Notes: generated by a model from the sequence alone, not told the origin. Shown: positions 1 to 9,575, numbered from the stretch's first letter. The stretch: DNA of 64,000 nucleotides from DASXMT01 sp963803065 (GCA_963803065.1 CAWDKW010000013.1:165452-229451); one strand, 5' to 3'. Translations and numbers: made by a program.

Positions 1-12
1 GGCAAGACCACG

Positions 13-1135
13 GTGGCTCCGCAACGCGAATGGTTCGAGAACGACTACTACAAGACCCTGGGCGTCCCCGAGTCGGCGACGGCCAAGGAGATCACCAGCG
101 CGTACCGGAAACTGGCCAAGAAGCACCATCCCGACACCAATCCCGGTCACGAAGACCAGTTCAAGGAGATCACCGCGGCCTACGACGTCCTCGGTGACGC
201 CGCCCGGCGCAAGGAGTACGACGAAGTCCGGGCCATGGGCCCCATGGCCGGTGCCGGCGGGTTCCCCGGCGGCTTCGGTGGCGCCGGCGGGTCCACCTAC
301 CGGGTCGAGGACATGGGGGATCTCGGCGACCTGTTCGGCGGGTTGTTCGGCGGCCGGAACCGCCGCAGCCGGGGCGGGGCATCGGCGCCACAGCGGGGAG
401 CCGACGTCGAGACCGAGCTGCACCTGTCCTTCGAGGACGCGGTCAACGGTGTGACCACCGGCGTCCATCTGACCACCGACGCCCGGTGCCACACCTGTGG
501 GGGATCAGGCGCGGCCCCGGGCACCCATCCCGAGACCTGCCCGCGCTGCGGTGGCACTGGCGCCCTCCAGGACGACCAGGGTCTGTTCTCCCTGAGCCAG
601 ATCTGCCCGCAGTGCGGGGGCCGGGGGACCGTGGTGACGACCCCCTGCCCGACCTGCCGGGGAACCGGCGTGGAGCATCGCGACCCGCGAGGTGAAGGTC
701 CGGATCCCGGCCGGGGTCGCCGACGGCCAGCGCATCCGGGTCAAGGGCAAGGGGGCGGCCGGCCGTGGCAACGCGCCCAGCGGCGACCTCTACGTGGTCG
801 TGCGGGTGGGCCAACACCCCCTGTTCGGCCGCCGGGGCCGCAACCTCACCATCACCGTGCCCATCACCTACCCGGAGGCGGCGCTCGGCACCACCGTGAC
901 CGTACCAACCCTCACCGACTCGGTGACCCTGCGCATACCGCCGGGGACGCCATCGGGCCAGACCTTCCGGGTCAAGGGCCGCGGGGTGGCCGGCGGGAGG
1001 AAGAGCGCGACGGGCGACCTGTTGGTCACCGTGGACGTGACCGTGCCCAAGACCCTGACTGACGAGCAGCGGGCTGCGGTCGAGGCCCTGGCCGCCGCCT
1101 CCGACGGCTCGCCACGCGACTACCTGGGGGTGTGA
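13..1135 (+). CDS. dnaJ: DnaJ co-chaperone, interrupted by a one-base frameshift
   Basis: J-domain co-chaperone that delivers clients to DnaK and stimulates its ATPase. The J domain (HPD at residues 39-41), a Gly/Phe-rich linker and four CxxCxGxG zinc motifs (about residues 159-220) are read from a GTG at 13. The frame then breaks. The peptide-binding C-terminal domain continues in the +2 frame to 1135. Deleting the G at 682 restores the expected junction HRTREVKVRIPAG and gives a 373-residue protein, a normal DnaJ length. The break may be a real mutation or a sequencing error. hspR follows after one base, so the gene belongs to an HspR-type chaperone operon that probably begins left of the window with dnaK and grpE. 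Confidence 0.9.
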
Positions 1136-1136
1136 C

Positions 1137-1532
1137 ATGACCGACGACGCCCACTCGCGTGCCGTCTACGTCATCTCGGTGGCGGCCGAGCTGGCCGGGG
1201 TGCACCCCCAGACCCTGCGCGTCTACGAGCGCAAGGGCCTCCTCGACCCGAGCCGGACCGCAGGCGGCAGCCGCCGGTTCAGCGAGCGGGACCTCGCCCG
1301 ACTGCGCCACATCCACGAGCTGACCGAGGCCGGCCTCAACCTCGAGGGGGTCAAGCGGGTCATGGAGCTCGAGACCGAGGTGGCCCGGCTCCACGGTGAG
1401 ATCGAGCTCCTCCGGGCCGAGGCCCGCGAGGCGGTGGCCCGCACCCACCAGCTGTACCGACGGGACCTGGTGCCCGTGTCCCACGCACCGGTTCCCACCC
1501 GTCGCCAGAACCGAGGAGGGAGCACCCGATGA
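1137..1532 (+). CDS. hspR: HspR, MerR-family heat-shock repressor
   Basis: 131-residue MerR-family regulator. The winged-helix DNA-binding region (about residues 10-80) contains the motif HPQTLRVYERKGLL and a wing with SRRFSERDLARL. A short coiled coil follows (about 80-110), then a basic tail. In actinobacteria HspR represses the dnaK and clpB operons at HAIR inverted repeats with DnaK as co-repressor. The position between dnaJ and clpB is the classic HspR context. Its stop overlaps the clpB start by four bases, so it is translated from the same message. No HAIR box was seen in the window; the operator should lie upstream of the operon, off the left edge. Confidence 0.93.
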   Translation: MTDDAHSRAVYVISVAAELAGVHPQTLRVYERKGLLDPSRTAGGSRRFSERDLARLRHIHELTEAGLNLEGVKRVMELETEVARLHGEIELLRAEAREAVARTHQLYRRDLVPVSHAPVPTRRQNRGGSTR

Positions 1533-4021
1533 GCATCAGTCCTGACCGATGGACGTTGAAGACGCAAGAGGCGCTGGCCGCCGCCCTGGAACGGGCCCGG
1601 ACCGAGCACCACGCCGAGGTGACCCCCGACCACATCCTGGTCGCCATGCTCGACCAGTCCGACGGCCTGTCCGGCCCCATCCTGGCCCGGGTCGGGGTCG
1701 AGCCGGCGGCGTTGCGCAACCGCCTCGACGGTGAGCTGTCCCGCCTGGCCAAGGCCTATGGCGGTGAGGAGCCTCGTCTCAACGCGGCCGTGCGCGACGC
1801 GCTGGCCACGGCCGACAGCCTCCGGACCGACATGGGGGACGACTACCTGTCGGTCGAGCACCTCCTTCTGGCCATGGCCGACCGGTTGGGGGTGACGAGG
1901 GACGACCTCCTCACCGCCTTGCGGGACGTCCGCGGCAGCCACCGGGTCACCTCCCAGAACCCCGAGGACACCTTCCAGGCGCTCGAGCAGTACGGCCGCG
2001 ACCTCACCGAGCTGGCCCGTCAGGGGAAGATGGACCCGGTCATCGGCCGGGACGAGGAGGTCCGCCGGGTCATCCAGGTGCTGTCCCGGCGGACGAAGAA
2101 CAACCCTGTCCTCATCGGCGAGCCCGGCGTGGGCAAGACGGCCATCGTCGAGGGCCTGGCCCAGCGCATCGTGGAAGGGGACGTGCCCGAGGGCCTGAAG
2201 GGCAAGCGGGTCATCGGGCTCGACGTGTCGGCCATGGTGGCCGGGGCCAAGTACCGGGGCGAGTTCGAGGAGCGGCTGAAGGCCGTGCTGAAGGAGATCA
2301 CGGACGCCGAGGGCGAGGTGATCACCTTCATCGACGAGCTGCACACCATCGTCGGGGCGGGCGGCGGCGCCGAGGGGGCCATGGACGCCGGCAACATGAT
2401 CAAGCCGATGCTGGCCCGGGGCGAGCTCCGGATGATCGGGGCCACCACCCTCGACGAGTACCGCCAGTACATCGAGAAGGACGCCGCGCTCGAGCGGCGC
2501 TTCCAGCAGGTGTTCGTGGGCGAGCCGTCGGTGGCCGACACCATCGCCATCCTCCGGGGGCTGAAGGAGCGCTACGAGGTGCACCACGGGGTGCGCATCC
2601 AGGACGCGGCGTTGGTGGCCGCGGCGGTGCTCTCCGACCGCTACGTCACCGGCCGCTTCCTGCCCGACAAGGCCATCGACCTGATGGACGAGGCGGCCAG
2701 CCGGTTGCGGATCGAGATCGACTCCATGCCCACCGAGCTCGACGTGGTCAGCCGGCGGATGCGCCAGCTGGAGATCGAGCGGATGGCCCTGGCCAAGGAG
2801 ACCGACGAGGCCTCGGCCGAGCGCCTGGCCCGCCTGGACGAGGAACTGGCCAACCTGAAGGAGACCTCGGACGCCATGACCGCCCACTGGCAGGCCGAGA
2901 AGGAGGCCATCACCGCGATCCAGGATCGCAAGGGCGAGCTCGAGAACAAGCGGGGCGAGGCCGAGCGCCTGGCCCGGGACGGGAACCTGGCCGCGGCCTC
3001 GGAGATCACCTACGGGCAGGTCCCCGAGCTCGAGCGGCAGGTCGAGGAGGCGACCGAGGCCCTCGACCGACTCCAGGCCGAGCAGCGCTTCCTGAAAGAG
3101 GAGGTCGACGCCGAGGACGTGGCCGAGGTGGTCAGCCGGGCGACCGGTGTCCCGGTGACCCGGCTGCTCGAGGGCGAAGTCGAGAAGCTGATCCGCATGG
3201 AGGACGCCCTGCACGCCAGGGTGGTGGGCCAGGACGAGGCCGTCTCGGCCGTGGCCAACGCCATCCGGAGGAACCGGGCCGGCCTGTCGGACCCGAACCG
3301 GCCCATCGGCTCCTTCCTCTTCCTCGGGCCCACCGGCGTGGGCAAGACCGAGCTGGCCCGGGCCCTGGCCGACTTCCTGTTCGACGACGCCAAGGCCATG
3401 GTGCGCATCGACATGAGTGAGTACATGGAGCGCCACACCGTGTCCCGGCTGGTCGGCGCCCCCCCGGGGTACGTCGGGTACGAGGAGGGGGGCCAGCTCA
3501 CCGAGGCGGTGCGCCGCCGGCCCTATGCCGTCGTCCTGCTCGACGAGATCGAGAAGGCCCACCCCGACGTGTTCAACATCCTCCTCCAGGTCCTGGAAGA
3601 CGGCCGGTTGACCGACGGACAGGGCCGGACGGTGGACTTCACCAACGCCGTGCTCATCATGACCTCCAACCTCCCCGGCGAGCCCTCGGAGTACTTCAAG
3701 CCTGAGTTCGTGAACCGGATCGACGAGATCGTGCGCTTCCACGCCCTGACCGAGGCCGACCTCGAGCGCATCGTGTCCATCCAGCTCGGGCGGCTGCGGG
3801 AGCGCCTGGCCGAGCGCCGCCTCTCGATGGACGTCACCCCGGCGGCCGACGCCTGGTTGGCCCGCACCGGCTTCGACCCAGACTTCGGGGCCCGGCCGCT
3901 GCGCCGTGTGATCCAGCGGCAGGTCGAGGACCAGTTGGCCCTGGCCCTCCTCGAGGGTCGCTACCCCGAGGGGTCGACGGTCACCGTCGACGTCAAGGAC
4001 GGGGAGATCGTCCTCACCTGA
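1529..4021 (+). CDS. clpB: ClpB disaggregase
   Basis: 830-residue AAA+ hexameric chaperone that works with DnaK/DnaJ to resolubilise aggregates. An N-terminal ClpN domain (1-145) is followed by AAA-1 with Walker A GEPGVGKT near residue 200, the coiled-coil middle domain (about 400-520) and AAA-2 with Walker A GPTGVGKT near residue 600 and Walker B VVLLDEIEKA. The protein is shorter than typical ClpB (850-870). The loss is in AAA-2: only eight residues (LPGEPSEY) separate TSN from FKPEFVNRID, where E. coli ClpB has about 29. The arginine finger in VNRID remains and the frame is intact, so this looks like a lineage trait. The ATG overlaps hspR. Confidence 0.95.
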   Translation: MSISPDRWTLKTQEALAAALERARTEHHAEVTPDHILVAMLDQSDGLSGPILARVGVEPAALRNRLDGELSRLAKAYGGEEPRLNAAVRDALATADSLRTDMGDDYLSVEHLLLAMADRLGVTRDDLLTALRDVRGSHRVTSQNPEDTFQALEQYGRDLTELARQGKMDPVIGRDEEVRRVIQVLSRRTKNNPVLIGEPGVGKTAIVEGLAQRIVEGDVPEGLKGKRVIGLDVSAMVAGAKYRGEFEERLKAVLKEITDAEGEVITFIDELHTIVGAGGGAEGAMDAGNMIKPMLARGELRMIGATTLDEYRQYIEKDAALERRFQQVFVGEPSVADTIAILRGLKERYEVHHGVRIQDAALVAAAVLSDRYVTGRFLPDKAIDLMDEAASRLRIEIDSMPTELDVVSRRMRQLEIERMALAKETDEASAERLARLDEELANLKETSDAMTAHWQAEKEAITAIQDRKGELENKRGEAERLARDGNLAAASEITYGQVPELERQVEEATEALDRLQAEQRFLKEEVDAEDVAEVVSRATGVPVTRLLEGEVEKLIRMEDALHARVVGQDEAVSAVANAIRRNRAGLSDPNRPIGSFLFLGPTGVGKTELARALADFLFDDAKAMVRIDMSEYMERHTVSRLVGAPPGYVGYEEGGQLTEAVRRRPYAVVLLDEIEKAHPDVFNILLQVLEDGRLTDGQGRTVDFTNAVLIMTSNLPGEPSEYFKPEFVNRIDEIVRFHALTEADLERIVSIQLGRLRERLAERRLSMDVTPAADAWLARTGFDPDFGARPLRRVIQRQVEDQLALALLEGRYPEGSTVTVDVKDGEIVLT

Positions 4022-4071
4022 CCCGCGCCATCGTTCTGTCCTGGGCCACCGGGCCCGCTGGCCCGCCTCGT

Positions 4072-4560
4072 TCAGGTGGGGGCGTCGGTGGTGCTGACCC
4101 CGTCGGTGGCCACGTGCTCGGTCCACTGGAATCCGTTCCAGAACCGGTAGTGGTGCCGGCCCGAGGGGTCGACATGCCAGCCGGCGGGGGCGACCGCGGG
4201 CGCGCCGGGGCGCGAGCCGGCGTCGTGGCCGAGCGGGCGCGCCGGGTTGGGCAGCGACCCGAACCCGTCCGGCGCCCGGGGCACCGACCCGAACATCGAG
4301 CCTGGGAAGCCGAAGCGCGTCCGGGTCATGGCAGTGCCCGGTCCCGGCACCTTGGTCGTCCGCATGGCGATCAGCGTGAGCACGGTGATCACGACGGACA
4401 CGAACACGCTGGCCAGTGCCCAGTAGATCGGGGGGATGTGCCAGGGGCTCACCCCGGTGGCCCGGCGGAAGACGTCAGTGTTCCTGAAGTTGAGGGCGGC
4501 GATGATGACGCCGAACACGACCAGGGTGGTCGTTGTCCGGACGAACAAGAGTCCAAACAT
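4072..4560 (-). CDS. Two-TM membrane protein with C-terminal DUF2510
   Basis: About 162 residues. Two hydrophobic segments (residues 6-24 and 46-67) are followed by a Pro/Gly-rich linker and a C-terminal DUF2510 module (motif PAGWHVDPSG then YRFWNGFQWTEHV). DUF2510 is a short Trp-rich domain common in actinobacterial membrane proteins; its function is unknown. I chose the ATG at 4560 because a -10 hexamer lies exactly seven bases upstream. A TTG at 4569 would fall inside that hexamer. The gene converges on clpB. Confidence 0.75.
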   Translation of the reverse strand: MFGLLFVRTTTTLVVFGVIIAALNFRNTDVFRRATGVSPWHIPPIYWALASVFVSVVITVLTLIAMRTTKVPGPGTAMTRTRFGFPGSMFGSVPRAPDGFGSLPNPARPLGHDAGSRPGAPAVAPAGWHVDPSGRHHYRFWNGFQWTEHVATDGVSTTDAPT

Positions 4561-4567
4561 GGGCTCC

Positions 4568-4573
4568 AATGTA
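4568..4573 (-). promoter_or_regulatory. -10 element TACATT, leaderless start
   Basis: TACATT on the minus strand, seven bases before the ATG at 4560. This spacing places the transcription start at the start codon. Confidence 0.6.
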
Positions 4574-4640
4574 GATCCGTCCCGGTTCGGGCGGGCTCTT
4601 TGTGGCCGACGGGGTCGGGACGGACCGGCCGACGTGCAAC

Positions 4641-4685
4641 ATCGGCCCGATCACGGAGGTGATCGGCCCGGCCGCGGGTTACACT
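4641..4685 (+). promoter_or_regulatory. purA promoter with palindromic operator-like site
   Basis: A perfect inverted repeat CGATCAC-GGAG-GTGATCG (4648-4665) is flanked by direct copies of ATCGGCCCG (4641-4649 and 4662-4670). TACACT at 4680-4685 fits a -10 element, placing the palindrome over the -35 region. GAGGAG at 4711-4716 is the ribosome-binding site of purA. A purine-responsive repressor site is possible; that is inference. Confidence 0.4.
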
Positions 4686-4722
4686 GGTGCGTAATCCGCT
4701 TTTCGCAACGGAGGAGTGACGC

Positions 4723-6003
4723 GTGCCCGCAACCGTGGTCGTCGGGACCCAATGGGGCGACGAAGGGAAGGGCAAGCTCACCGACTTGCTCGCCAAGGAG
4801 ATGCAGGTGGTGGTGCGCTACCAGGGCGGCCACAACGCCGGGCACACCATCGTCGTCGACGGGGAGACCTTCGCCCTCCAGCTGGTGCCGAGCGGCGTCC
4901 TCTACGACCACATCACGCCGGTGATCGGCAACGGCGTGGTCGTCGACCCTACCGTCCTGCTGGCCGAGGTCGACACCCTGATGGCCAAGGGCGTCGACAC
5001 CTCCCGGCTCCTGGTCAGCGGCAACGCCCACCTGATCATGCCCTACCATCACGAGCTCGACCGGCTGACCGAGCGGTACCTCGGCAAGAACAGCCTGGGC
5101 ACGACGAAGCGCGGGATCGGCCCCGCCTACTCGGACAAGTCATCGAGGGTGGGCCTGCGGGTCCAGGACCTCCTCGACCCGAAGATCTTCCGCCAGAAGC
5201 TCGACGTGGTCCTGAAGGAGAAGAACGCCATTCTGGCCAAGGTCTACAACCGGCTGCCGCTGTCGGCCGACGACATCACCGCCCACTACCTGGACGAGCT
5301 GGCCCCCCGGGTGGCGCCCATGGTGGCCGACACGGTGGGCGTGGTCCACGACGCTCTCGAGCGGGGGGCCCACGTGCTGCTCGAAGGGGCTCAGGCCACC
5401 TTCCTCGACCTCGACCACGGCACCTATCCCTTCGTGACCTCGTCCAACCCCGTGGCCGGCGGGGCCTGCACCGGCGCCGGCGTCGGGCCCCGCTACATCG
5501 ACCAGGTGATCGGCATCGCCAAGGCCTACGTGACCCGGGTCGGGAGCGGCCCGTTCCCCACCGAGCTGACCGATGAGACCGCCGACACGCTGGTCGACCG
5601 TGGCCACGAGTACGGGGTCAACACCGGCCGCCGCCGCCGGCCCGGGTGGTTCGACGCGGTCATGATGCGCCAGGCGGTACGCCTCAACTCGCTCTCCGAG
5701 GTGGCGCTGACCAAGCTCGACGTGCTCGACACCTTCGACACGGTCAAGGTCTGCGTGGCCTACGAGGCCAACGGCGAGCGGTTCAGCCACCCTCCGTACC
5801 ACCAGTCGGTCCTCCACCAGGTCACGCCGGTCTACGAGGAGCTCCCCGGCTGGAGGACCGACCTGTCGGGGGCCACCGAGCTGACCGACCTGCCCCAGGC
5901 GGCGAGGGACTACGTCAGCTTCCTGGCCGAGCAGATCGGTGCTCCGGTCCGGCTGGTCGGTGTCGGCCCCGGCCGCGAGCAATTCGTACGCTTCGCCGCA
6001 TGA
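4723..6003 (+). CDS. purA: Adenylosuccinate synthetase
   Basis: 426-residue PurA, which joins IMP and aspartate using GTP in the first AMP-specific step. The N-terminal signature GTQWGDEGKGK with the catalytic Asp and the phosphate-binding loop is at residues 5-15. NAGHT follows near residue 40, and EGAQATFLDLDHGTYPFVTSSNP in the middle carries the family signature. The GTG start is chosen for the GAGGAG ribosome-binding site seven bases upstream. purD follows after 13 bases. The gene opens the purine cluster and has its own promoter region. Confidence 0.96.
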   Translation: MPATVVVGTQWGDEGKGKLTDLLAKEMQVVVRYQGGHNAGHTIVVDGETFALQLVPSGVLYDHITPVIGNGVVVDPTVLLAEVDTLMAKGVDTSRLLVSGNAHLIMPYHHELDRLTERYLGKNSLGTTKRGIGPAYSDKSSRVGLRVQDLLDPKIFRQKLDVVLKEKNAILAKVYNRLPLSADDITAHYLDELAPRVAPMVADTVGVVHDALERGAHVLLEGAQATFLDLDHGTYPFVTSSNPVAGGACTGAGVGPRYIDQVIGIAKAYVTRVGSGPFPTELTDETADTLVDRGHEYGVNTGRRRRPGWFDAVMMRQAVRLNSLSEVALTKLDVLDTFDTVKVCVAYEANGERFSHPPYHQSVLHQVTPVYEELPGWRTDLSGATELTDLPQAARDYVSFLAEQIGAPVRLVGVGPGREQFVRFAA

Positions 6004-6016
6004 CGGCCGCAACCCC

Positions 6017-7303
6017 ATGATCGTCTGCGTCGTCGGCTCTGGCGGTCGCGAGCATGCCCTGGCCCAGGTCCTCGGGCGGACGGCCGACGTGGTGGCGACC
6101 CCGGGCAACCCGGGCATCGCCGGGATCACGGCCGAGGGCCACACCCTGACCAGCGTTCCCACCCCGGCCGAGGCCATCGACGCCGACCTGTTCGTCGTCG
6201 GTCCCGAGGAGCCGCTGGTCAACGGGCTGGCCGACCGGCTCCGGGCCCAGGGGAAGCTCGTGTTCGGCCCTGGTGCCGACGGCGCCCGGCTCGAGGGCTC
6301 CAAGGCCTTCATGAAGGGGTTGCTGGCCGAGGCCGGGGTGCCCACCGCCCGGTTCGGCGCCTTCGACGACCTGGCCAAGGCCAAGGCCTTCCTCCGCACC
6401 CTGCCCGGTCCGTGGGTGGTGAAGACCGACGGGTTGGCCGCGGGCAAGGGCGTGCTCGTCACCGACTCGCTGGCCGAGGCGGACGCCGACGTCGAGGCCA
6501 AGCTGTCGGGGGCGGCCTTCGGCGATGCCGGGCGCTCGGTGGTCATCGAGGAGGGGCTGGTCGGCGAGGAGTGCTCGCTGCTCGTCCTCTGCGACGGCAC
6601 CCGGCTGGCCGCCCTGGCGCCGTCCCACGACTTCAAGCGGGCGGCAGACGGCGACGCCGGCCCCAACACCGGCGGCATGGGGGCGTACTCGCCGGTGCCC
6701 TTCGTCGACGACGCCCTCGTCGCCGATTTGGTCGAGGAGGCGGTGGCCCCGATGGTGGACGTCCTCCGCTCCCGGGGTATCGATTACCGGGGCGTGCTCT
6801 ATGCCGGCCTGATGCTCACCGCAGAGGGGCCCAAGGTCCTCGAGTACAACGTGCGCTTCGGCGATCCCGAGACCCAGGTGGTGCTGCCCCGGTTCGACGG
6901 TGACCTGGCCGCCCTGCTCGCCGAGGTGGCCGCCGGACGGCTCCAGACGACCCCCCGGTTCGTGCCCGACGCCGCCGTGTGCGTGGTCCTGGCCTCGGAG
7001 GGCTATCCGGAGTCCCCCCGGGTCGGCGACCCCATCGACGGCCTGGACGGCACGGTCTGCCCCCACACCTCGGTGTTCCACGCCGGGACCCGGACCGGGG
7101 AGGATGGTCGGGTGGTGACCTCGGGCGGCCGGGTGCTCGGCGTCACCGCCCTCGGACCGAGCATCGAGGAGGCCCGGTCGAGGGCGTACCGGTCGGTGGC
7201 CCGCATCGGGTGGCCGGGCATGCAACACCGGACCGACATCGCCGCCCCCGGGCGCCGGCCGGCCGGTCCCGACCGGCGACCGACCGAGGAGGTGGCCGGG
7301 TGA
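6017..7303 (+). CDS. purD: Phosphoribosylamine-glycine ligase (GAR synthetase)
   Basis: 428-residue PurD, second step of de novo purine synthesis (phosphoribosylamine + glycine + ATP to GAR). The N-terminal GSGGREHAL loop, an ATP-grasp domain with KTDGLAAGKGV and the signature EYNVRFGDPETQ are present. The ATG at 6017 gives the canonical N-terminus MIVCVVGSGG. The C-terminal tail after about residue 410 is Pro/Arg-rich and variable. The stop overlaps the purB start (GTGA), so the two are translationally coupled. Confidence 0.95.
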   Translation: MIVCVVGSGGREHALAQVLGRTADVVATPGNPGIAGITAEGHTLTSVPTPAEAIDADLFVVGPEEPLVNGLADRLRAQGKLVFGPGADGARLEGSKAFMKGLLAEAGVPTARFGAFDDLAKAKAFLRTLPGPWVVKTDGLAAGKGVLVTDSLAEADADVEAKLSGAAFGDAGRSVVIEEGLVGEECSLLVLCDGTRLAALAPSHDFKRAADGDAGPNTGGMGAYSPVPFVDDALVADLVEEAVAPMVDVLRSRGIDYRGVLYAGLMLTAEGPKVLEYNVRFGDPETQVVLPRFDGDLAALLAEVAAGRLQTTPRFVPDAAVCVVLASEGYPESPRVGDPIDGLDGTVCPHTSVFHAGTRTGEDGRVVTSGGRVLGVTALGPSIEEARSRAYRSVARIGWPGMQHRTDIAAPGRRPAGPDRRPTEEVAG

Positions 7304-8634
7304 TCCCCCGCTACGCGCCCGCGGCCATGACCGAGCTCTTCTCCGACCAGGCCCGGTTCCGCATGTGGCTCGAGGTCGAGCTCCTGGCCGCCGAGGGCTG
7401 GGCCTCCATCGGCGACATCCCCGCCGACGAGGTCAAGGCCTGCCGGGAGCGGGCGCCCGTCGTCGACGCCGGGTTCGTGGCCGCCGTGGCCGAGCGGGAG
7501 CGGGTCACCGATCACGACGTGGCCGCCTTCGTCGACGTGGTGGCCCAGGCCATCGGGCAGCCCGAGGGGTCCTGGATCCACTACGGGCTGACCTCCTCCG
7601 ACGTGGTCGACACGGCCCTGTGCGCCACCTTGACCCGCGCCGCCGATCTGTTGATCGCCGCCTCGGGTGAGCTGGTCGCCGCCTGCCGGGCGCGGGCCGA
7701 GGAGCTCATCGACGTGCCCGTCACCGGAAGGACCCACGGCATGCACGCCGAGCCCACGACCTACGGGGCGAAGTTCGCCCTCTGGGCCCTCCAAGCCGAC
7801 CGGGACCGCCAACGGCTGATCGCCGCCCGGGAGCGGATCGCGGTGGGCAAGCTCTCGGGCGCGGTGGGCACCTTCTCCAACGTCGACCCCCGGATCGAGG
7901 CGTACGTGTGCAGCTCGCTCGGGCTGACCCCGGTGCCGGCCACCCAGGTCATCGCCCGCGACCGCCATGCCGAGTATCTCTGGGCCTGCACGTCGGTCGG
8001 GGCGACCATCGAAGCCATCGCCACCGAGATCCGTCACCTGGCCCGCAGCGAGGTGGGGGAGGTGGAAGAGCCGTTCAAGCCCGGACAGAAGGGCAGCTCG
8101 GCCATGCCCCACAAGCGGAACCCGATCCTGTCGGAGCGGCTGTGCGGGCTGGCCCGCGTGCTGCGCGGCTACCTGACGGCCGGCATCGAGGATGTGGCCC
8201 TGTGGCACGAGCGGGACATCTCCCACAGCTCGGTGGAACGGGTCGTGCTGCCCGACGCCTCCGCCCTCACGCTGTACATGATGAACAAGGCGACTGGCCT
8301 GGTCTCGGGCCTGGTCATCCATCCCGAGCGCGCCCTGGCCAATCTGGCCCACGGGAGCTATGGCTTGGTGTTCTCGCAGTCGGTGCTGCTGGCCCTGGTG
8401 GCCGGGGGCCTGAGCCGGGATGCCGCCTACCGCATCGTGCAGCGCGACGCCCGCAGGGCCTGGGAGGAGCGGGTGGCCTTCCGCCAGGTCCTCGACGCCG
8501 ACCCCGAGGTCACCCTCTCGGCCGCGCAACTGGACGAGGCTTTCGACCTGGGCCGGGCCCTCCGGCACGTGCACCGCTTCACCGATGCGCTGGCCGGCCT
8601 GGGGCCGGCGGGGCCTGCCCGGCCGCGAAAATAG
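7300..8634 (+). CDS. purB: Adenylosuccinate lyase
   Basis: 444-residue PurB of the fumarase/aspartase superfamily. It releases fumarate from SAICAR and from adenylosuccinate, so it serves both IMP and AMP formation. The catalytic-loop signature SSAMPHKRNP lies near residues 266-275, and TGRTHGMHAEPTTYG carries a catalytic His. The GTG at 7300 overlaps the purD stop and yields the usual start V-IPRYAPAAMTELFSD. purC follows after 31 bases. Confidence 0.96.
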   Translation: MIPRYAPAAMTELFSDQARFRMWLEVELLAAEGWASIGDIPADEVKACRERAPVVDAGFVAAVAERERVTDHDVAAFVDVVAQAIGQPEGSWIHYGLTSSDVVDTALCATLTRAADLLIAASGELVAACRARAEELIDVPVTGRTHGMHAEPTTYGAKFALWALQADRDRQRLIAARERIAVGKLSGAVGTFSNVDPRIEAYVCSSLGLTPVPATQVIARDRHAEYLWACTSVGATIEAIATEIRHLARSEVGEVEEPFKPGQKGSSAMPHKRNPILSERLCGLARVLRGYLTAGIEDVALWHERDISHSSVERVVLPDASALTLYMMNKATGLVSGLVIHPERALANLAHGSYGLVFSQSVLLALVAGGLSRDAAYRIVQRDARRAWEERVAFRQVLDADPEVTLSAAQLDEAFDLGRALRHVHRFTDALAGLGPAGPARPRK

Positions 8635-8665
8635 AGTCGACGATGACAGCGAAGGGAGAACAGGA

Positions 8666-9553
8666 GTGACCGAGGCAACCGAAGCGCTGCCCCTCATCCA
8701 GTCGGGCAAGGTGCGCGAGCTCTACGACGCCGGGGACGACCGACTGTTGATGGTGGCCTCGGACCGCATCTCTGCCTTCGACGTGATCATGGCCGAGCCC
8801 ATCGCCGATAAGGGCAGGGTGCTCACGGCCATGACCGTGTACTGGCTCGAGGAGCTCGCCGACCTGGCCCCCAACCACCTGATCAGCGCCGACGCCACCG
8901 ACTTCCCCGCGCACCCCGGCCTCGACGACCTGGCCGGCCGGTCGATGCTGGTGCGCAAGGCCGACATGTTGGCCATCGAGTGCATCGTGCGCGGGTACCT
9001 GGCCGGCTCGGCCTACAAGGAGTACGAGCGCGAGGGAACGGTGCACGGGATGCCCATGCCGTCGGGGCTCCGCCATGCCGAGCGCCTGCCCGAGCCCATC
9101 TTCACCCCCTCGACCAAGGCCACCGAGGGCCACGACGTGAACATCGGCATGGCCGAGGCGGAGGACCTGGTCGGCGCCGAGGCCGCCCGGGCGGCCAGCG
9201 ACATATGCCTGGCCGCCTACCTGCGGGCTTCGGCCCGGGCCGAGGAGCACGGCATCGTGATCTGTGACACCAAGTTCGAGCTCGGCTACATCGACGGCCG
9301 GCTGGCCATCTGCGACGAGGTCCTCACCCCGGACTCGTCGCGGTTCTGGCCGGCCGCCGACTGCGCGCCCGGGACCAACCCGCCCTCGTTCGACAAGCAA
9401 CCCCTGCGAGACTGGCTCGAAGGCCAACCGTGGGACAAGCAGCCGCCGCCTCCGGCCCTCCCCGACGAGATCGTGACGGCCACCTCGCAGCGCTACACCG
9501 ACGCCTACGAGCTGATCAGCGGGCGTCGTCTGGCCGACTGGTACGGTGCGTGA
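8666..9553 (+). CDS. purC: SAICAR synthetase
   Basis: 295-residue PurC, which joins CAIR and aspartate with ATP. SGKVRELYD at the N-terminus, the signature ECIVRGYLAGSAYKEY and the late motif FELGYIDGRL...EVLTPDSSRFW are diagnostic. The length matches the single-domain enzyme. I chose the GTG at 8666, preceded by the purine-rich GGGAGAACAGGAG. The purS reading frame begins at or just after the purC stop. Confidence 0.95.
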   Translation: MTEATEALPLIQSGKVRELYDAGDDRLLMVASDRISAFDVIMAEPIADKGRVLTAMTVYWLEELADLAPNHLISADATDFPAHPGLDDLAGRSMLVRKADMLAIECIVRGYLAGSAYKEYEREGTVHGMPMPSGLRHAERLPEPIFTPSTKATEGHDVNIGMAEAEDLVGAEAARAASDICLAAYLRASARAEEHGIVICDTKFELGYIDGRLAICDEVLTPDSSRFWPAADCAPGTNPPSFDKQPLRDWLEGQPWDKQPPPPALPDEIVTATSQRYTDAYELISGRRLADWYGA

Positions 9554-9575
9554 TCGTGGGCAGCCGGGTGGATCG

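Noticed and set aside
1223..4126. 967-residue open frame antisense to clpB
   Set aside because: His/Val/Gly-rich mirror of a GC-rich coding frame; no motif, and ClpB on the other strand is certain.
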